Assembly (NCBI GenBank): GCA_009767595.1
Contig: VSDK01015387.1
Coordinates: 80,522 to 144,521 of the forward strand
Direction: 5' to 3'
Source: Symbiodinium kawagutii
Taxonomy: Eukaryota; Sar; Dinophyceae; Suessiales; Symbiodiniaceae
Length of the DNA: 64,000 nucleotides
The notes beneath the pieces were generated by a model, which saw only the letters and a list, made by a program, of their open reading frames with translations, did not search any database and was not told the origin of the DNA. The position numbers were made by a program, and so were the translations under genes. How positions within the stretch are numbered: position 1 is the first letter of the stretch; each line of letters begins with the position of its first letter. Below are positions 46,023 through 56,549 of the stretch, piece after piece.

Positions 46023-47463
46023 CTACGGCGGATGTGCAGCGCCCTGGGGCCCAGCGAAGCCATGATTCGGGTTACGCCCCCGTCAGTAGCTGAACTAAGC
46101 TATGGAGATCAGTTGAATTGAGCAGTTGACCATAGCTTAGTTCAGCTACCTGGAGATTAGTTAAATGATCAGTTGACCTGATAATATGTAATATCTGCAG
46201 AATTAACCGATATATGTTTCAGCAGTTAATTCTGCATATGTAACGCCCCGTCATGTTTGGTAGCGGTTCACCAACCCCGAGTAGTTTGATTGGCTTGTTA
46301 ACCACTTGATATTTCTACGTGAACTCATCAGTTTGATACAATTGGTACCAAAGTTAATCATTTATACCCAAGTCTAAAGTTAATGAATTCACCATTGAAT
46401 ACATTTAATCACGGGTCACTTCATCAGTTTGATACAATTGGCTTATTAATTGACCAAGTCTAAAGTTAATGAATACACCACTGAACTAGTTGGTTGATTG
46501 GCTTGTTAAGCAGTTGTGAATTTTTCTACATGGACTAAAGAGTTTGAGCTAGCATCATGAAAGAAACACGGATGATGACAAAACACGGCAACAACACTCA
46601 CAAACGACAGTAGGCGGGTGTTAAAAAATGATAAAGCACCTGATTGGATGAATGATTTTCCACCTCATAGTAGATAAATAAGGTTTACCGAGGATTTAAG
46701 TTAGGAAAATTGAAATATCATGAAGGCTCCATGAAGTTTTGATGGTTGAACATGCTCGACTGATGGTTGGTTGCTGGCAAGGCTATGGCCAATGGCCAAT
46801 TAATGATTCTCAGCAACATCCATTGCAAGTACATGTGGCGAGGGAAGAACGCCTCAAGAATAATATCACCTTCAGCTTACCATGATTAGGCACACTGATC
46901 TTGTGATCATATGGTGGTTACAGAAAATAGGGGGCCCCCAAATCATAGTAATGGACCAACCAATTATAGTGGGGGCTATTGGCTCATTACTAAAATGGAC
47001 CAATTAATGTAAATTACAAATCATAGTACAGTAATGGATCTTAATCATATTAAAATGGTGGTTCACATGAACCATTTATAGTAATGAACCGACCAATTTC
47101 GGGAGTCCTCAAAACGGCTCAAAAAACTATCACTTTCACTCGATCGATTTCACCGTCATGATTTCACCATCATTTAGGCGTCATCATTTAAGCACCATCA
47201 TCTAAGCAATGGCTACCCATTTAAAGGCCATCATTTAGCATCACCGATTCCTTTTCATGATAGTCAATGATGGTTAACGACATTAATCGACCAATTGAAA
47301 TGATCAAGCATCTTGATAAATCTATCATCAAAATTGAGAAATGAGTTAGCTGGAATTGATCGACCAATTGATCATCAACAGCAACTCAAGCTACCATCTG
47401 ATTACATCCCTTCTGGGGTCCCGCTCCTGGCCTCCCTGCCTGGCTCCTCAGCCATCCCCGCAC
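46023..47463. other. Unassigned AT-rich stretch
   Basis: Contains a short duplication (CAGTTTGATACAATTGG near 46329 and 46425) and CATC-rich sequence at 47150-47350. No gene seen. Confidence 0.5.
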
Positions 47464-47526
47464 CTGACTGCCCTGCAGCATGGGTTCGATGAGTCCGTTG
47501 AGTTCTCTCCAATCAGCGGCCCACTC
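47464..47526 (-). CDS. Candidate 63-base phase-0 exon
   Basis: The acceptor is CCCTTCCATGTCCAG, and CAG followed by GTGCGG is the donor. The 21 codons begin EWAADWRELNGLIEPMLQ. The GTGCGG donor is shared with the candidates at 57.5, 58.9 and 21.1 kb. Below lies a CATC/CCATC-rich stretch (47150-47350). The plus strand is also open (HGFDESVEFSPISGPLLDM), so strand rests on splice sites and neighbours. Confidence 0.45.
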
Positions 47527-47674
47527 CTGGACATGGAAGGGCTAGAAATTTTGGGACGATGGATTATAGCTTATCTTCAGAAACCACCATATCACTAATT
47601 TCAATCGTCCACATCTTGAATTCTTATGATTCAGATAGTTGATATCATAGATATGTCAATGTTATGATTAAGTA

Positions 47675-47767
47675 CTGGTTGGTGGTTGAACCACTCCTGT
47701 GAAAAATATCAGCCAACCAACGATTAATGATTACTAGGTAAAAAAAATGTTTTAAACCACCAGCCAG
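47675..47767 (+). mobile_element. Family E element
   Basis: Full copy. Confidence 0.8.
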
Positions 47768-48187
47768 ATTCTAGCCTTGGTGATTTAGAGGGGTATATAA
47801 ATTATCATCCATGGTTATTTACAAACAATTCAATCTTGGAAGGGCTAGATTCATGGTTTATTCTATACATGCTGATTCTCTGAAACATATAATCTGATAA
47901 ACGATGATTAATTTATGTGTGGATTGTAATTGATGGCCACGGATATAGTCAACCATTGCTGTAATTCATGAATTCAGAATTGGATTTGTAGTTTGGATAC
48001 AGTGATTGTGGTCATGGAAGGTCTGCAAATTCATAACCAGTTCGTTGAGCAGCGCTGTGAATCGAACATGTGAATACACAAAAACATAAGTATAAACATA
48101 TTAACAGGTCAATATCTGTCTGTTTGCGAAAGCGTGGATAATTGCGAATGTATGGAAAAAGGAACCCAATATGTTATGCAACAACCA

Positions 48188-48297
48188 CTGGTTGGCGGTT
48201 TCAATCCCTCTGAAAAACAATCAAAGATGTTTATCAAGACCATCCCAAATATTGGTCAAAATTGAAAATGGAAACATGTCAATAAAACTACCAACTA
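48188..48297 (+). mobile_element. Diverged family E element
   Basis: Left end CTGGTTGGCGGTTTCAA, right end ACTACCAACTAG. Confidence 0.6.
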
Positions 48298-48445
48298 GAC
48301 CACTAAATTTCTGCCGTTTCATTTCTGTGCTGGCATGTTGCAACTGTCACCGGTTGGAAAATCTGTGGTGGCCACGCTTGGCAGGTCGTGGGACTAGGTC
48401 TTCCTTGCTGTGAACAGGGCATCGTTGCGAAGAGACGAAAAAATT

Positions 48446-48563
48446 AACAAAGTGGGCCTCCAACCACTGAACTAAGTTGGTTTATAGGTAACTTCACTGG
48501 GGTGATTTCTACCAGTCATAGGGGTTATAATGCAACTTATAAGTGGTTGGTGGCCCACCTTGA
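48446..48563 (+). mobile_element. Family D element, type 2
   Basis: Full, mildly diverged arms. Confidence 0.75.
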
Positions 48564-48596
48564 AGAGTTAGTGCTGACTGTTGGCGAGGAAGAACT

Positions 48597-48707
48597 GGCC
48601 ATGGGTCAATATTAACCAACTTTCATTCGGGATACTCACCAACAATTATGGGGAAAACAATGGTCAATCATGGTGGAACAAGGGGTACAGGGTTTTGACC
48701 CATAGCT
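48597..48707 (-). mobile_element. Family B element
   Basis: Full reverse copy, ending 8 bases from the candidate exon at 48715. Confidence 0.8.
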
Positions 48708-48714
48708 AACTTGC

Positions 48715-48786
48715 CTTTGGAAACTTCAGCGTCCTCTCTGAGAGGTTTACGATTCGCTTGGCCAAGCACAAACTCATGGCAAATAG
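48715..48786 (-). CDS. Candidate 72-base exon with consensus GC donor
   Basis: The minus strand reads ...GCCAGCCGAG, then 24 codons beginning LFAMSLCLAKRIVNLSERTL and ending KFPK, then GCAAGT. AAG followed by GCAAGT is the usual context of GC-AG introns. Start and end are in phase 0. The exon lies directly beside the family-B element at 48597-48707. The acceptor is less certain, since CAG and AAG lie a few bases upstream. Product not recognised. Confidence 0.45.
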
Positions 48787-49450
48787 CTCGGCTGGCCCTT
48801 GGTAATCAAGCCTTTTCAAAGATAGAACAGTTTCCTCCCCGGTGACTTGAATCATGTATTAATCTGTTTGTTTGGTCCAATATTTAGCTTTCAGCAAAGA
48901 GGAAATCAAGGAGGATATTTATTTTCTCGAAAGCTATGGCAACTTAGATGTTGCTGTGGTTTCCAATCAACGGTTGCTCATTTATCGTTCTGTAGTGAAA
49001 TTGAAGTGGTCACCGCTGAGAATTTACATGGTTTCCAACCAACTGAACGCGGATAAATCTCTCAGGAGATCAGCCACCACAATCTGCTAACAAAATGAAC
49101 ATTTTGGCTGTAGCCAGTTTTCCCAACGTAAATGTTCTGATCAACGACTACATGAGAAACCTTTTACCCACTGTCAACCGTTTCTGTTGCCCATTTTCAG
49201 TCATGATTAACCACTACTAACATATTCACCAACTATTGTGTCACCATTCCCCACAATCATTCATCAATTGGAACCTCAACCAGCTGCTTAACCATGTCCA
49301 ACCATTTCCAACCATCATCATGAACCAGTCGTGACCGTTGATAACTAGCACCATTGACTGCGCTCAACCAGTTTCAACTACCATAAAGCACGTGAGTGGC
49401 TTACATGACTAAACCTGATTCAACACACAACAAATTATCATTAACCACTA
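48787..49450. other. Unassigned; plus-strand frame at 48890-49010
   Basis: The frame SKEEIKEDIYFLESYGNLDV is protein-like in composition, but AT-rich at third positions and on the strand opposite to the other candidates. Confidence 0.3.
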
Positions 49451-49561
49451 CTTGATGGCTTTTAGATCTCTTGCTAAAAGTTGACTTTTAGTGGCTACAT
49501 GGTAGATCAATCATGTCCCCAAAAAACTCAACAGCTAAGTTCATAGCAATAATCCAACCAG
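49451..49561 (+). mobile_element. Family A element
   Basis: Flanked by ACTA on both sides. Confidence 0.85.
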
Positions 49562-49575
49562 ACTATCAACCATAG

Positions 49576-49693
49576 ATGGCTGTGGGTCAAAACCCTGCAC
49601 CCCTGGTTCCCCTATCATTAACCATTGTTTTCCCTATGATTTGGTTGGTCATTATCCACCAATAGTTGATTGATTCATGTTGACCCATGGCCA
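49576..49693 (+). mobile_element. Family B element
   Basis: Full copy. Confidence 0.85.
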
Positions 49694-49845
49694 GATTTCT
49701 TTCCCCTTTGCTCCCACCCTTTCCTCCTTTTCTCTTTCATATCTCGTCAGCAGCCTGGCCTCAAAGCTGGCTGAAAATTGACGAGCTGGTAACGGTTCAT
49801 CACCGGTGATAGCTCATGAAGGGGCCAACGCTGACTCATGGCTAA

Positions 49846-49945
49846 CTGGTTGGTGGTTGAACCACCCCTTTGAAATATATTAGTCCACCAATCATTTGTT
49901 GATGAACACTAGGGAAAATGAAGAATGTTTCAAACCACCAACTAG
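49846..49945 (+). mobile_element. Family E element
   Basis: Full copy. Confidence 0.85.
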
Positions 49946-50190
49946 CTAATTGATGGTTGTTTATGAATAAAACATGATGATGATGGTTGATAAAGCAATT
50001 GATGGCTCAATATGATAAACAACAGCTAATCATATCTAATGGGGAGTCACTGTTCATCCTGGGCAATCATGCTACATCAGGGCTCAATGCAATTTACATC
50101 CACAAATCACGGTCAATCATGAGTTGGTCAATAATGCCCCCGTATTAGGTTTGTGAGTCAAGCATCCTCAATCAACAAACTGGTTGTGTA

Positions 50191-50225
50191 CTTGGATGTG
50201 CAGCTGGGGTTGGAATTGGGATAAA
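50191..50225 (-). mobile_element. Family F end fragment
   Basis: TACTTGGATGTGCAGCTGGG only. Confidence 0.5.
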
Positions 50226-50301
50226 CCAATGGTACATCACCTTAGAGGCTAGGTTCTATTATTGCTGATCCATTCCTGTGGCTGATATCAATGCTGATCC
50301 A

Positions 50302-50400
50302 CTGGTTGGTGATTTGAGCCCTATGAAACATATGAGTCAACCAACTCACCATTTGTTATAAAACTAGGGATCAAAAGAAGAGTTTCAAACCACCAGCCGG
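50302..50400 (+). mobile_element. Family E element
   Basis: Full copy. Confidence 0.8.
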
Positions 50401-50956
50401 TATGCATGTTTCATGGTGGTCAGTAACCTCTAATGGCTAATGATATTTGACAATTCTTTACAATCAATGACAATAGATGGTTATTAGTGGCACCGGGTTT
50501 GTGATGGTTTACACTACGTTTTGGTTGTTATCCACTATCAGCCATCATGAAAAATTACTAGCCTTTTCAGCCACTACTATTCATCGTTAGTAAATTGCAT
50601 TGAGCATGACGTTATTTGAGATGCCATGTTGTTCGGTGTTGCTCATCCTGCACAAAAAAACATCGCTAATTAGCGAACATGATCATCTCCAAACATCAAT
50701 GATTAAGCATCATGGGCCATTGCAAATCCATATGAACCACCCTCATGCGTTGTTAAAAGGCACAATATCTATCATGATATGTATTTATACTGATATTAAA
50801 TTATATATATGGCGTATCATGAAAATCATGTGTAATCATCAGCGTCACTAGTCCTTCATCATGTTTTCTCACATCTACTGATTCTACAGCGTGGCTTACA
50901 CTTGGATATTATCAGTCTCAGTTCATAAGTTCTGATGTCTCCCGGTGCCATTGTAG

Positions 50957-51052
50957 ACGTTTCTTAATATCGGTAGCCCCATCAATGGTTTGTTTATGAC
51001 TTTAAATTGTCAATATTGGATGATTTGGACCTACCTATATTTTGAGAAACCC
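50957..51052 (+). mobile_element. Family C element
   Basis: Full, diverged left arm. Confidence 0.7.
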
Positions 51053-51267
51053 CATATTTTCACTGATGTAGCAGCAATTTCTAATCACCAACATTGTTCA
51101 GCTGTTAGCATGCACTGGGGGGCAATTATGTAACCACGAGGTACTTCACCACTAGCATTCTTCATCGCCGTATTCACCGATTCACCGCCATTCTTGACCC
51201 CTCATTGACAATCATTGCTACTTCAACAGTATCAATCATCACCCAGCGATATTCGCCCTATCAATAG

Positions 51268-51325
51268 CTGGCTGGTGGCTTCTCCCTCTGAAAAATATGC
51301 TTGCCAATCATCCCAAATATTGGGG
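51268..51325 (+). mobile_element. Family E left half
   Basis: CTGGCTGGTGGCTT to AATATTGG. Right half lost before the family-B element at 51351. Confidence 0.6.
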
Positions 51326-51350
51326 AACATACTCGAGCGCCCTGCTCAAC

Positions 51351-51467
51351 ATGGCTGTGGGTCAAAATCCTGCAACCCTGGTTCCCTTCTATAAACCATT
51401 GTTTTCCCTGGTATTGTTGGTGGTCATCCCCCATTAGTTGGTTGCTTAATATTGACCCATAGCCACA
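51351..51467 (+). mobile_element. Family B element
   Basis: Full copy, immediately beside the coding-like island at 51470. Confidence 0.85.
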
Positions 51468-51469
51468 TC

Positions 51470-51653
51470 GGCGGTCTCGCTTTGAGCTGGACGTGGTGGC
51501 CACGGGGGCCGGCACACAGGCACAAGGAGACTTCTGGATGGGCTTCGCCTGCCTTCCAAGCCATGGCTGTCCAAAAACCATGGGGTTCTGTGGCTCAAAA
51601 CTCGGCAACCCGTCCTACTGCCAAAAGATGGGCTGGTTACACACCAGCCCAAC
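51470..51653 (+). other. GC-rich island, coding-like on the plus strand, strand uncertain
   Basis: On the plus strand a frame reads RFELDVVATGAGTQAQGDFW and continues with a Cys-rich stretch (FACLPSHGCPKTMGFC), with G/C-biased third positions and no obvious splice sites. The minus strand also has an option (PWLGRQAKPIQKSPCACV between AG and GTGGCC). At 51630-51665 two small palindromes (GGGCTGGT/ACCAGCCC and AGCCCAA/TTGGGCT) mark the junction with the minus-strand exon. An inversion or rearranged gene fragment is possible. Confidence 0.3.
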
Positions 51654-51920
51654 TTTTGGGCTAAATCTCTGGTTGAGAGAGATGGCGAAAGGGCAGTAGA
51701 TGTGGCACTCCATGGTCTTCGGCTGCGCTTTGAGCTTCCATCCGGAGTACTGCTCGATGAAGTGCAAAGCAGGCTGCAATGATTCTTCTCCGCCGCCTGC
51801 ATATAATACTTTCTCCCATGGCGCTGCGCCGCCGAAGGTCCACAGCAGCTGACTGTGGAATTGCCTTTGGATATCTTTCGTCGACCCTGAACGTTTAGCT
51901 GCAAGTGCCCACTTTTTGGT
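51654..51920 (-). CDS. Candidate 89-codon exon, unidentified soluble protein segment
   Basis: This minus-strand frame has strongly coding-like third positions. It begins around TKKWALAAKRSGSTKDIQR, passes through HSQLLWTFGGAAPWEK and ALHFIEQYSGWKLKAQPK, and ends near ISLNQRFSPK at a GTTGGG donor. The length 267 is a multiple of three, though the acceptor (CGTGGAG) is weak and the true start may be further upstream. No motif was recognised. It may belong to the same gene as the 51983-52069 segment. Just below it (51470-51655) a plus-strand frame also looks coding, which complicates strand assignment. Confidence 0.45.
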
Positions 51921-51982
51921 CTCCACGAACCTTGGCAAGGAGGAAATTATAGGATGATGCGGCTAGCAGGCAGTAATGCAGC

Positions 51983-52069
51983 CCGCTTCATTGTCTCCAG
52001 TAGCCGCATCGAATGCTGGTATCCATGGGGGACAGGTCTGCCACTGACTTTGCACAGCAAACGAAACAT
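51983..52069 (-). CDS. Candidate exon with strong polypyrimidine acceptor
   Basis: A strong acceptor (CCACCGTGTTTTCCCAG) precedes MFRLLCKVSGRPVPHGYQ, and the frame stays open to a TAA at 51947 (40 codons). A GC donor (CGG before GCTGCA) at 51983 gives 29 codons in phase 0. A GT donor after the seventh codon (AAA before GTCAGT) is another option. Third positions are G/C-biased. The ATG may be internal. It would be followed by the exon at 51654-51920. No family was recognised. Confidence 0.45.
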
Positions 52070-52595
52070 CTGGGAAAACACGGTGGGGAACAGATGTCAT
52101 TTACCCTTGTTTGCGCGCAACTATCACTGAGAAGGTATAAGCCTTTGCCAAAGCTAAGCTATGCCTGATGTTTGCTGCGGATTCATAAACCCTAGATTGA
52201 TTAATTCGGGGGGATCCATTTCAATGGGAAACCAAGGCTTTTAGGGGATACCTCCTATTAATCAACCAAGGGTTTATTAATTCGGGGTTGACATTGGTGA
52301 CTATGGTTACTGACTACTGATTAATCGCTGTGACCAATTGCTATGGTTATAATTAGTAAGTATCCAGTCAATCCGGGGTTCACATTAATCATTATGAACA
52401 TCCATGAAACAATGAAATTACATTATTGGCTAACATCCGTAAACCATTGATCATGCTGCATGCTGCCATAATTATTGGTTATTAACCAAATAACCTCACT
52501 ATACAATGATGATTATGTTTGTTGGAAAGTTAATTACAGTGAATTAACCTTAGAATATGGTTCGCATTAAATCCTGTTTCGTTAGATTACCATAG
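52070..52595. other. Unassigned AT-rich stretch
   Basis: Includes short repeats of TTAATTCGGGG. No gene. Confidence 0.45.
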
Positions 52596-52710
52596 CTTGC
52601 TGGCTTTTAGATCCTTTGCTAAAGTCTAACGGCTTTGGTGGTTAGATGGCAAATCAATCGTATCCCGAAAAGGCCAATCCAAGCTAAGTTCACAACTGTA
52701 ATGCACCCAG
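52596..52710 (+). mobile_element. Family A element
   Basis: Full, mildly diverged copy. Confidence 0.8.
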
Positions 52711-52875
52711 TAAAGTATCTCACTCCTTGACCCTTTCAATTAGGATCTAGTTCACACTCCTAAGTATCATACATCCCTGTATAATCAAAATATGCTTAAG
52801 ATTAGATCCTGTTTTGTTAGATTACAATAGGATAATCATTATGCACCCCCACCCTTCAAGTCCTGCTGTTCGCGC

Positions 52876-52902
52876 CTGTTCGCCCGAAGACTTCAACAAG
52901 GC
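52876..52902 (-). CDS. Candidate small exon (ALLKSSGEQ), donor uncertain
   Basis: The acceptor is CCCCAATATCAG. The nine codons ALLKSSGEQ end at a GC donor (GCGCGAAC). Alternatively the segment runs to 52853, adding ARTAGLEG before GTGGGG in phase 2. It is GC-rich relative to its surroundings. Function is unknown. Confidence 0.3.
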
Positions 52903-53119
52903 CTGATATTGGGGCTGAGTGGAACTTGCGATGGGCACCAACCACAGGTGGGAAACCGGAGGAAACCCCGAGGGACACCGAAGGAACCAAGGTGAACCCC
53001 CGACAAACACCCAAGGAAAGCAGCTGGGGAACCCAAGAAGTTGTTTGAAATGTGTGGTTAACCTGGTGAACTGCTTGGTGGTTGAACCATCTCTGCAGAG
53101 ATATGCGCAAGTCTATCAA

Positions 53120-53216
53120 TGGTTGGTGGTTTGAATCCCCATGAAAAATATTGGTCAACCAATTAATTGTTAATAATTCCTAGGGAAAATGAAAAAATGT
53201 TTGAAACCACTAGCCA
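53120..53216 (+). mobile_element. Family E element next to a partial copy
   Basis: A left-end fragment of the same family lies directly before it at 53071-53118. Confidence 0.8.
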
Positions 53217-53542
53217 AATCACGCTTCTTGGAATATTTGGGAAAAAACGAAGATGTTCCAAGCCACCAACGAGTGCGTAACCTTGCATCCAAATCAAGCT
53301 ATCCTGCGGATGCTTCAAAACATAGATCATGGATCATTTTCTGGGAATTGTCCATGTCATTCTTTGCTAAAAAACAAAAACACTGATTTGCAATGGGAGC
53401 AAATTCAATTGGGGATTTTGTTTCCGCCTCTGTTTGGGGGATGTTTTTTTAGATTCCGTTCTGGATGACAGTTACAGGGTTTGGGACCTTTTTTCCCGTC
53501 ATTTCGCATTTTACTTGCAGGATATGGGAAATCCTACCTTCT

Positions 53543-54020
53543 CCCTGTCAAATTCAGGGTTTCAGGGTTGTAGGGTTTTAGAGTTGGTGGTTTGAGGGTC
53601 CTAGGAATCATAGTTTTAGGGTTCAATGTTCAGGTCTTATGTTTTTGAATATATGTTTTTTGGGTTGAAGCGTATATGGCTTGCAGGTGTATGCTTTCAG
53701 GTTCAGGGTTTTTAGGTTTATGGTTTAGGCTGTGCTCGTTTGTTTTTTTAAGAATTTAAAATTTAGGGTGTATTTTAGGGTTGATGGTTTCAGGGTTCAC
53801 ATCTTTAAGGCTTTAGGAATTGTGGTTTTGAGGTTTAGGTTCCATCTTTAGGTTTTTGGTTTAGGGTTTATTGTTGGTTTTTGGATGGATTTAGGATGTA
53901 TGGTTTGAGGGTTGGTTTCAGGGTTTATGGTTTCAAGGTTTTAGGAATTGTGGTTTTAGGGTTGATCTGTTTTGGGTTTTGAAACCTACGGTTTATGCTT
54001 TCAGGTTCAGGACTTTACGC
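53543..54020 (+). repeat. Interstitial telomere-like tract, TTTAGGG strand
   Basis: Nearly 500 bp of degenerate TTTAGGGTT words mixed with TTTCAGGGTT and TTTATGGTT. Orientation is opposite to the tract at 37.3 kb. Confidence 0.7.
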
Positions 54021-54180
54021 CTGCACCCCAAATTTGTGAAATAATGCAGTTACACACGTGATTCCTATCAGTTACACACACATTTCTATTTTGAGATCCC
54101 TCCTCCAGGACTACCTGCCACAACTTTTCTATAGCAGCCGGACATATGATTTTCGAAACTATTTTGATTTAGACTGTAAA

Positions 54181-54410
54181 CAGATATGTGAATAAAGATA
54201 TACATATATGAACATAGTCAAGCAAAATACAAGAGATGTTAGCGTGTAAATGAAACATAAATAAATACATAAATAAACACAAAAATGAATAAATACATAA
54301 ATAAAATAATACATATATATATAAATATAAACAAATATGTAAATATATATATATATACAAAATGTATGTATATATATATATATATATAAATATCTATCTA
54401 TTGACATATA
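54181..54410. repeat. TA-rich tract
   Basis: ATAAATAAACATAAATA and TATATATATAT words over 230 bp. Confidence 0.8.
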
Positions 54411-54426
54411 TGGTCCAGTGTTCCTT

Positions 54427-54461
54427 GCCCCCCCCCCCCCCTCCCCCCTCCCCCCCCTGCC
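54427..54461 (+). repeat. C-rich homopyrimidine tract
   Basis: Runs of 6-13 C separated by T. The opposite strand is G-rich. Confidence 0.85.
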
Positions 54462-54841
54462 AATCTATCTATACAAACAGCACTGACAAGCGAATCAAGC
54501 TACCATGATGAATCAAACGAACACATGTGCATTCCCAAACCGAAACACCAGGCATGGATACGGCTGTTCAAAGGGCAACAAATAGACATCTGGTTTGCTT
54601 CTGGATTTACCCTGTCGCACCATGTTTTCAATTGGTCATTGGCTCTTAAGATCGAAAGTTTTTTTTTCATGCCTGGCCTTGCACAGAGCAGTCGCAGAAA
54701 AGCCGTGACTTTATGGTCAAGAGATATCAAGACCACAGGATGCCATGGATGTGTGACTGGAGGGAAACGAACGCAACTCCCCATCACCACTGACACTCTA
54801 TGGGAAGTGATGCTACATGTGATTTGATGTCTTCCTAGACA

Positions 54842-54893
54842 TACGGCAGTGGGTCAAAACCCTGTACCCCTGGTTCCCCTGTCATTGACCATT
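54842..54893 (+). mobile_element. Family B left half, interrupted by a family-E element
   Basis: The copy stops after CATTGACCATT, where the family-E element at 54898 begins. The right half is not seen beyond it. Confidence 0.7.
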
Positions 54894-54897
54894 TTTA

Positions 54898-55052
54898 CTG
54901 GTTGGCGGTTTCAACCCTATGAAAAATATAAGTCAACCAACCATTTCTATCCAACCCAAATGAAAAATATGAGTCAACCAACCAATCAACCATTTCTATC
55001 CATTTCTTAATAATTACTGGCAAGAATAAAAATTGTGTAAAACAACCACTCA
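54898..55052 (+). mobile_element. Family E element with internal duplication
   Basis: The ATGAAAAATATAAGTCAACC block is duplicated. The element interrupts the family-B copy at 54842. Confidence 0.75.
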
Positions 55053-55439
55053 TTTTGTTTGGTTTGGTGACTCGGTTTTCAAAAAAAACGCGGCAAGTTG
55101 CATCTTCACGATGAAGGTCTTAGTGGCGACAACGCGTCGTCTCTCCAGAAAGTCGATCACGGCGCCTTCCTCGATGTCACAACTGGTGCGGGTGGAAGGA
55201 TGATTTCTGGTGGATGTGCATTGCCTCATTCATGTAAATATCTGCACGCTCATTTAAATGCCGAATGCAAGAGAGGAAAAAATAAACAATCTCCGGTGCC
55301 ATTGTTCTTTGGTATGGTGTTTTTTTTGCATCACGAAAAATAAATACTGAAAAACTACATGTTCACCATGATCTCGTCCCTGCTTAATAGCCGGATGGTT
55401 TCATTTTGGCTAATATAGATTTTTGACAACTTAAAGTAT

Positions 55440-55700
55440 AACTAATGGTGAAAATCCAACCATCATCAACCATTATTGTTGGTCATGAATGTCTTTGATT
55501 AACCATCATTAACCATTAAAAACCATCATCAACTATCATCAACTAAAAATCCTTGCTTGTCAATCCCTACTCAAATCCTTAATCCCCTATATATCACCCT
55601 TCAAAAAAACATCATCATTCCCTTAATGAGCCCTTGAACCCTTGCTGAGCCATCATATGAACCCTTAAAAAAAACCATCATCCCTCCATGATTGACCATC
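55440..55700. repeat. CCAT-type array
   Basis: AACCATCATTAACCATT words, low side of the 55924 exon. Confidence 0.7.
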
Positions 55701-55705
55701 ATTAA

Positions 55706-55835
55706 CTTGGTGGCCTACAGATCCCTGATCCCTTGCTAAAAATATATTTTTAGATATTTTTAGTGGTTATATGGTAAATCAATCATATCCCAAAAACACT
55801 AAAAACCTAAGAATTCGTGGGTATAAGCCATCCAG
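55706..55835 (+). mobile_element. Family A element, ATATTTTTAG subfamily
   Basis: Contains a short internal duplication (ATATTTTTAG twice). Flanked by TTAA on both sides. Confidence 0.85.
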
Positions 55836-55923
55836 TTAACCAGCATTAACCATCCCTTAAACATGCGGAACCAAAGCCTTGCTGAGCCCGGGTTCATGCT
55901 GACCTTGCGGGCGCGCGCCCCGC

Positions 55924-55980
55924 CTTCTCGTAACGAGATCTGAGTCGCAGGACTTCCGCTTGGTGCCGGGCTTCCAGCGC
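55924..55980 (-). CDS. Candidate phase-0 exon, coiled-coil-like
   Basis: The minus strand reads CGCCCGCGAG, then ALEARHQAEVLRLRSRYEK, then GCGGGG, which would be a GC donor. A GT donor (AAG before GTCAGC) lies further on at 55904 but leaves phase 2. The heptad-like spacing of Leu/Val/Tyr is clear. A strong CCAT-type array lies below (55440-55700) and a GATGG/TGGTT-type array above (56035 onward). Confidence 0.45.
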
Positions 55981-56034
55981 CTCGCGGGCGGCGCGGCATC
56001 CGGAGGTCCCAGCCACTGTTGGATGGGTCCGGGA

Positions 56035-56425
56035 GTGGAACTGAGGACTAAGAATGGCTAAGGATAGGGGATTGTAGTGGTTAACAATTATTATTCGCTA
56101 TTATTAACGACTATGTAGTAATAATCACTAGCTAATAGCTATTAGCTATAGTTAATAATCACTAATGACTAGCCAATGGCTAGTGATGCAGAAGAATGGC
56201 TAATGGTTTTACAATAGCTAGTGGTTAATAATAAGGGATAGGGGATTGTAGGGGAATAATGGATGATGATAGGGAAATCCACTATTCTAAATAGATGAAG
56301 TAGTGGTAAAACTAATGCTTAACTACTATTGTAGTGGTTGATAATGGATAGCAATTTATGAAACAGTAGTGGTTGATAATGGTTGATGATAGGGAATGCT
56401 GGTGGATCAATGGTCAAGAATAGCG
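56035..56425. repeat. TGGTT-type array
   Basis: AATGGCTAATGG and GTGGTTAATAA words, high side of the 55924 exon. A similar array continues at 56560-56960 beyond the D-variant element. Confidence 0.7.
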
Positions 56426-56429
56426 GTGA

Positions 56430-56549
56430 TACAGAGTGGTACCCCCAAACATTACAAGTTGATTTATGGTCCACCTAAGTATTGTCTATGATAAATTGTA
56501 GTTACTCTACTCATAACCTAGGTTAACTAACTGGGGGTACCACTCTGTA
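56430..56549 (+). mobile_element. Family D core with different terminal repeats
   Basis: The core is related to type 1, but the ends are ACAGAGTGGTACCCCC and GGGGGTACCACTCTGTA. Fragments of the same variant occur at 10982-11050, 34824-34845 and near 3644-3665. Confidence 0.75.
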
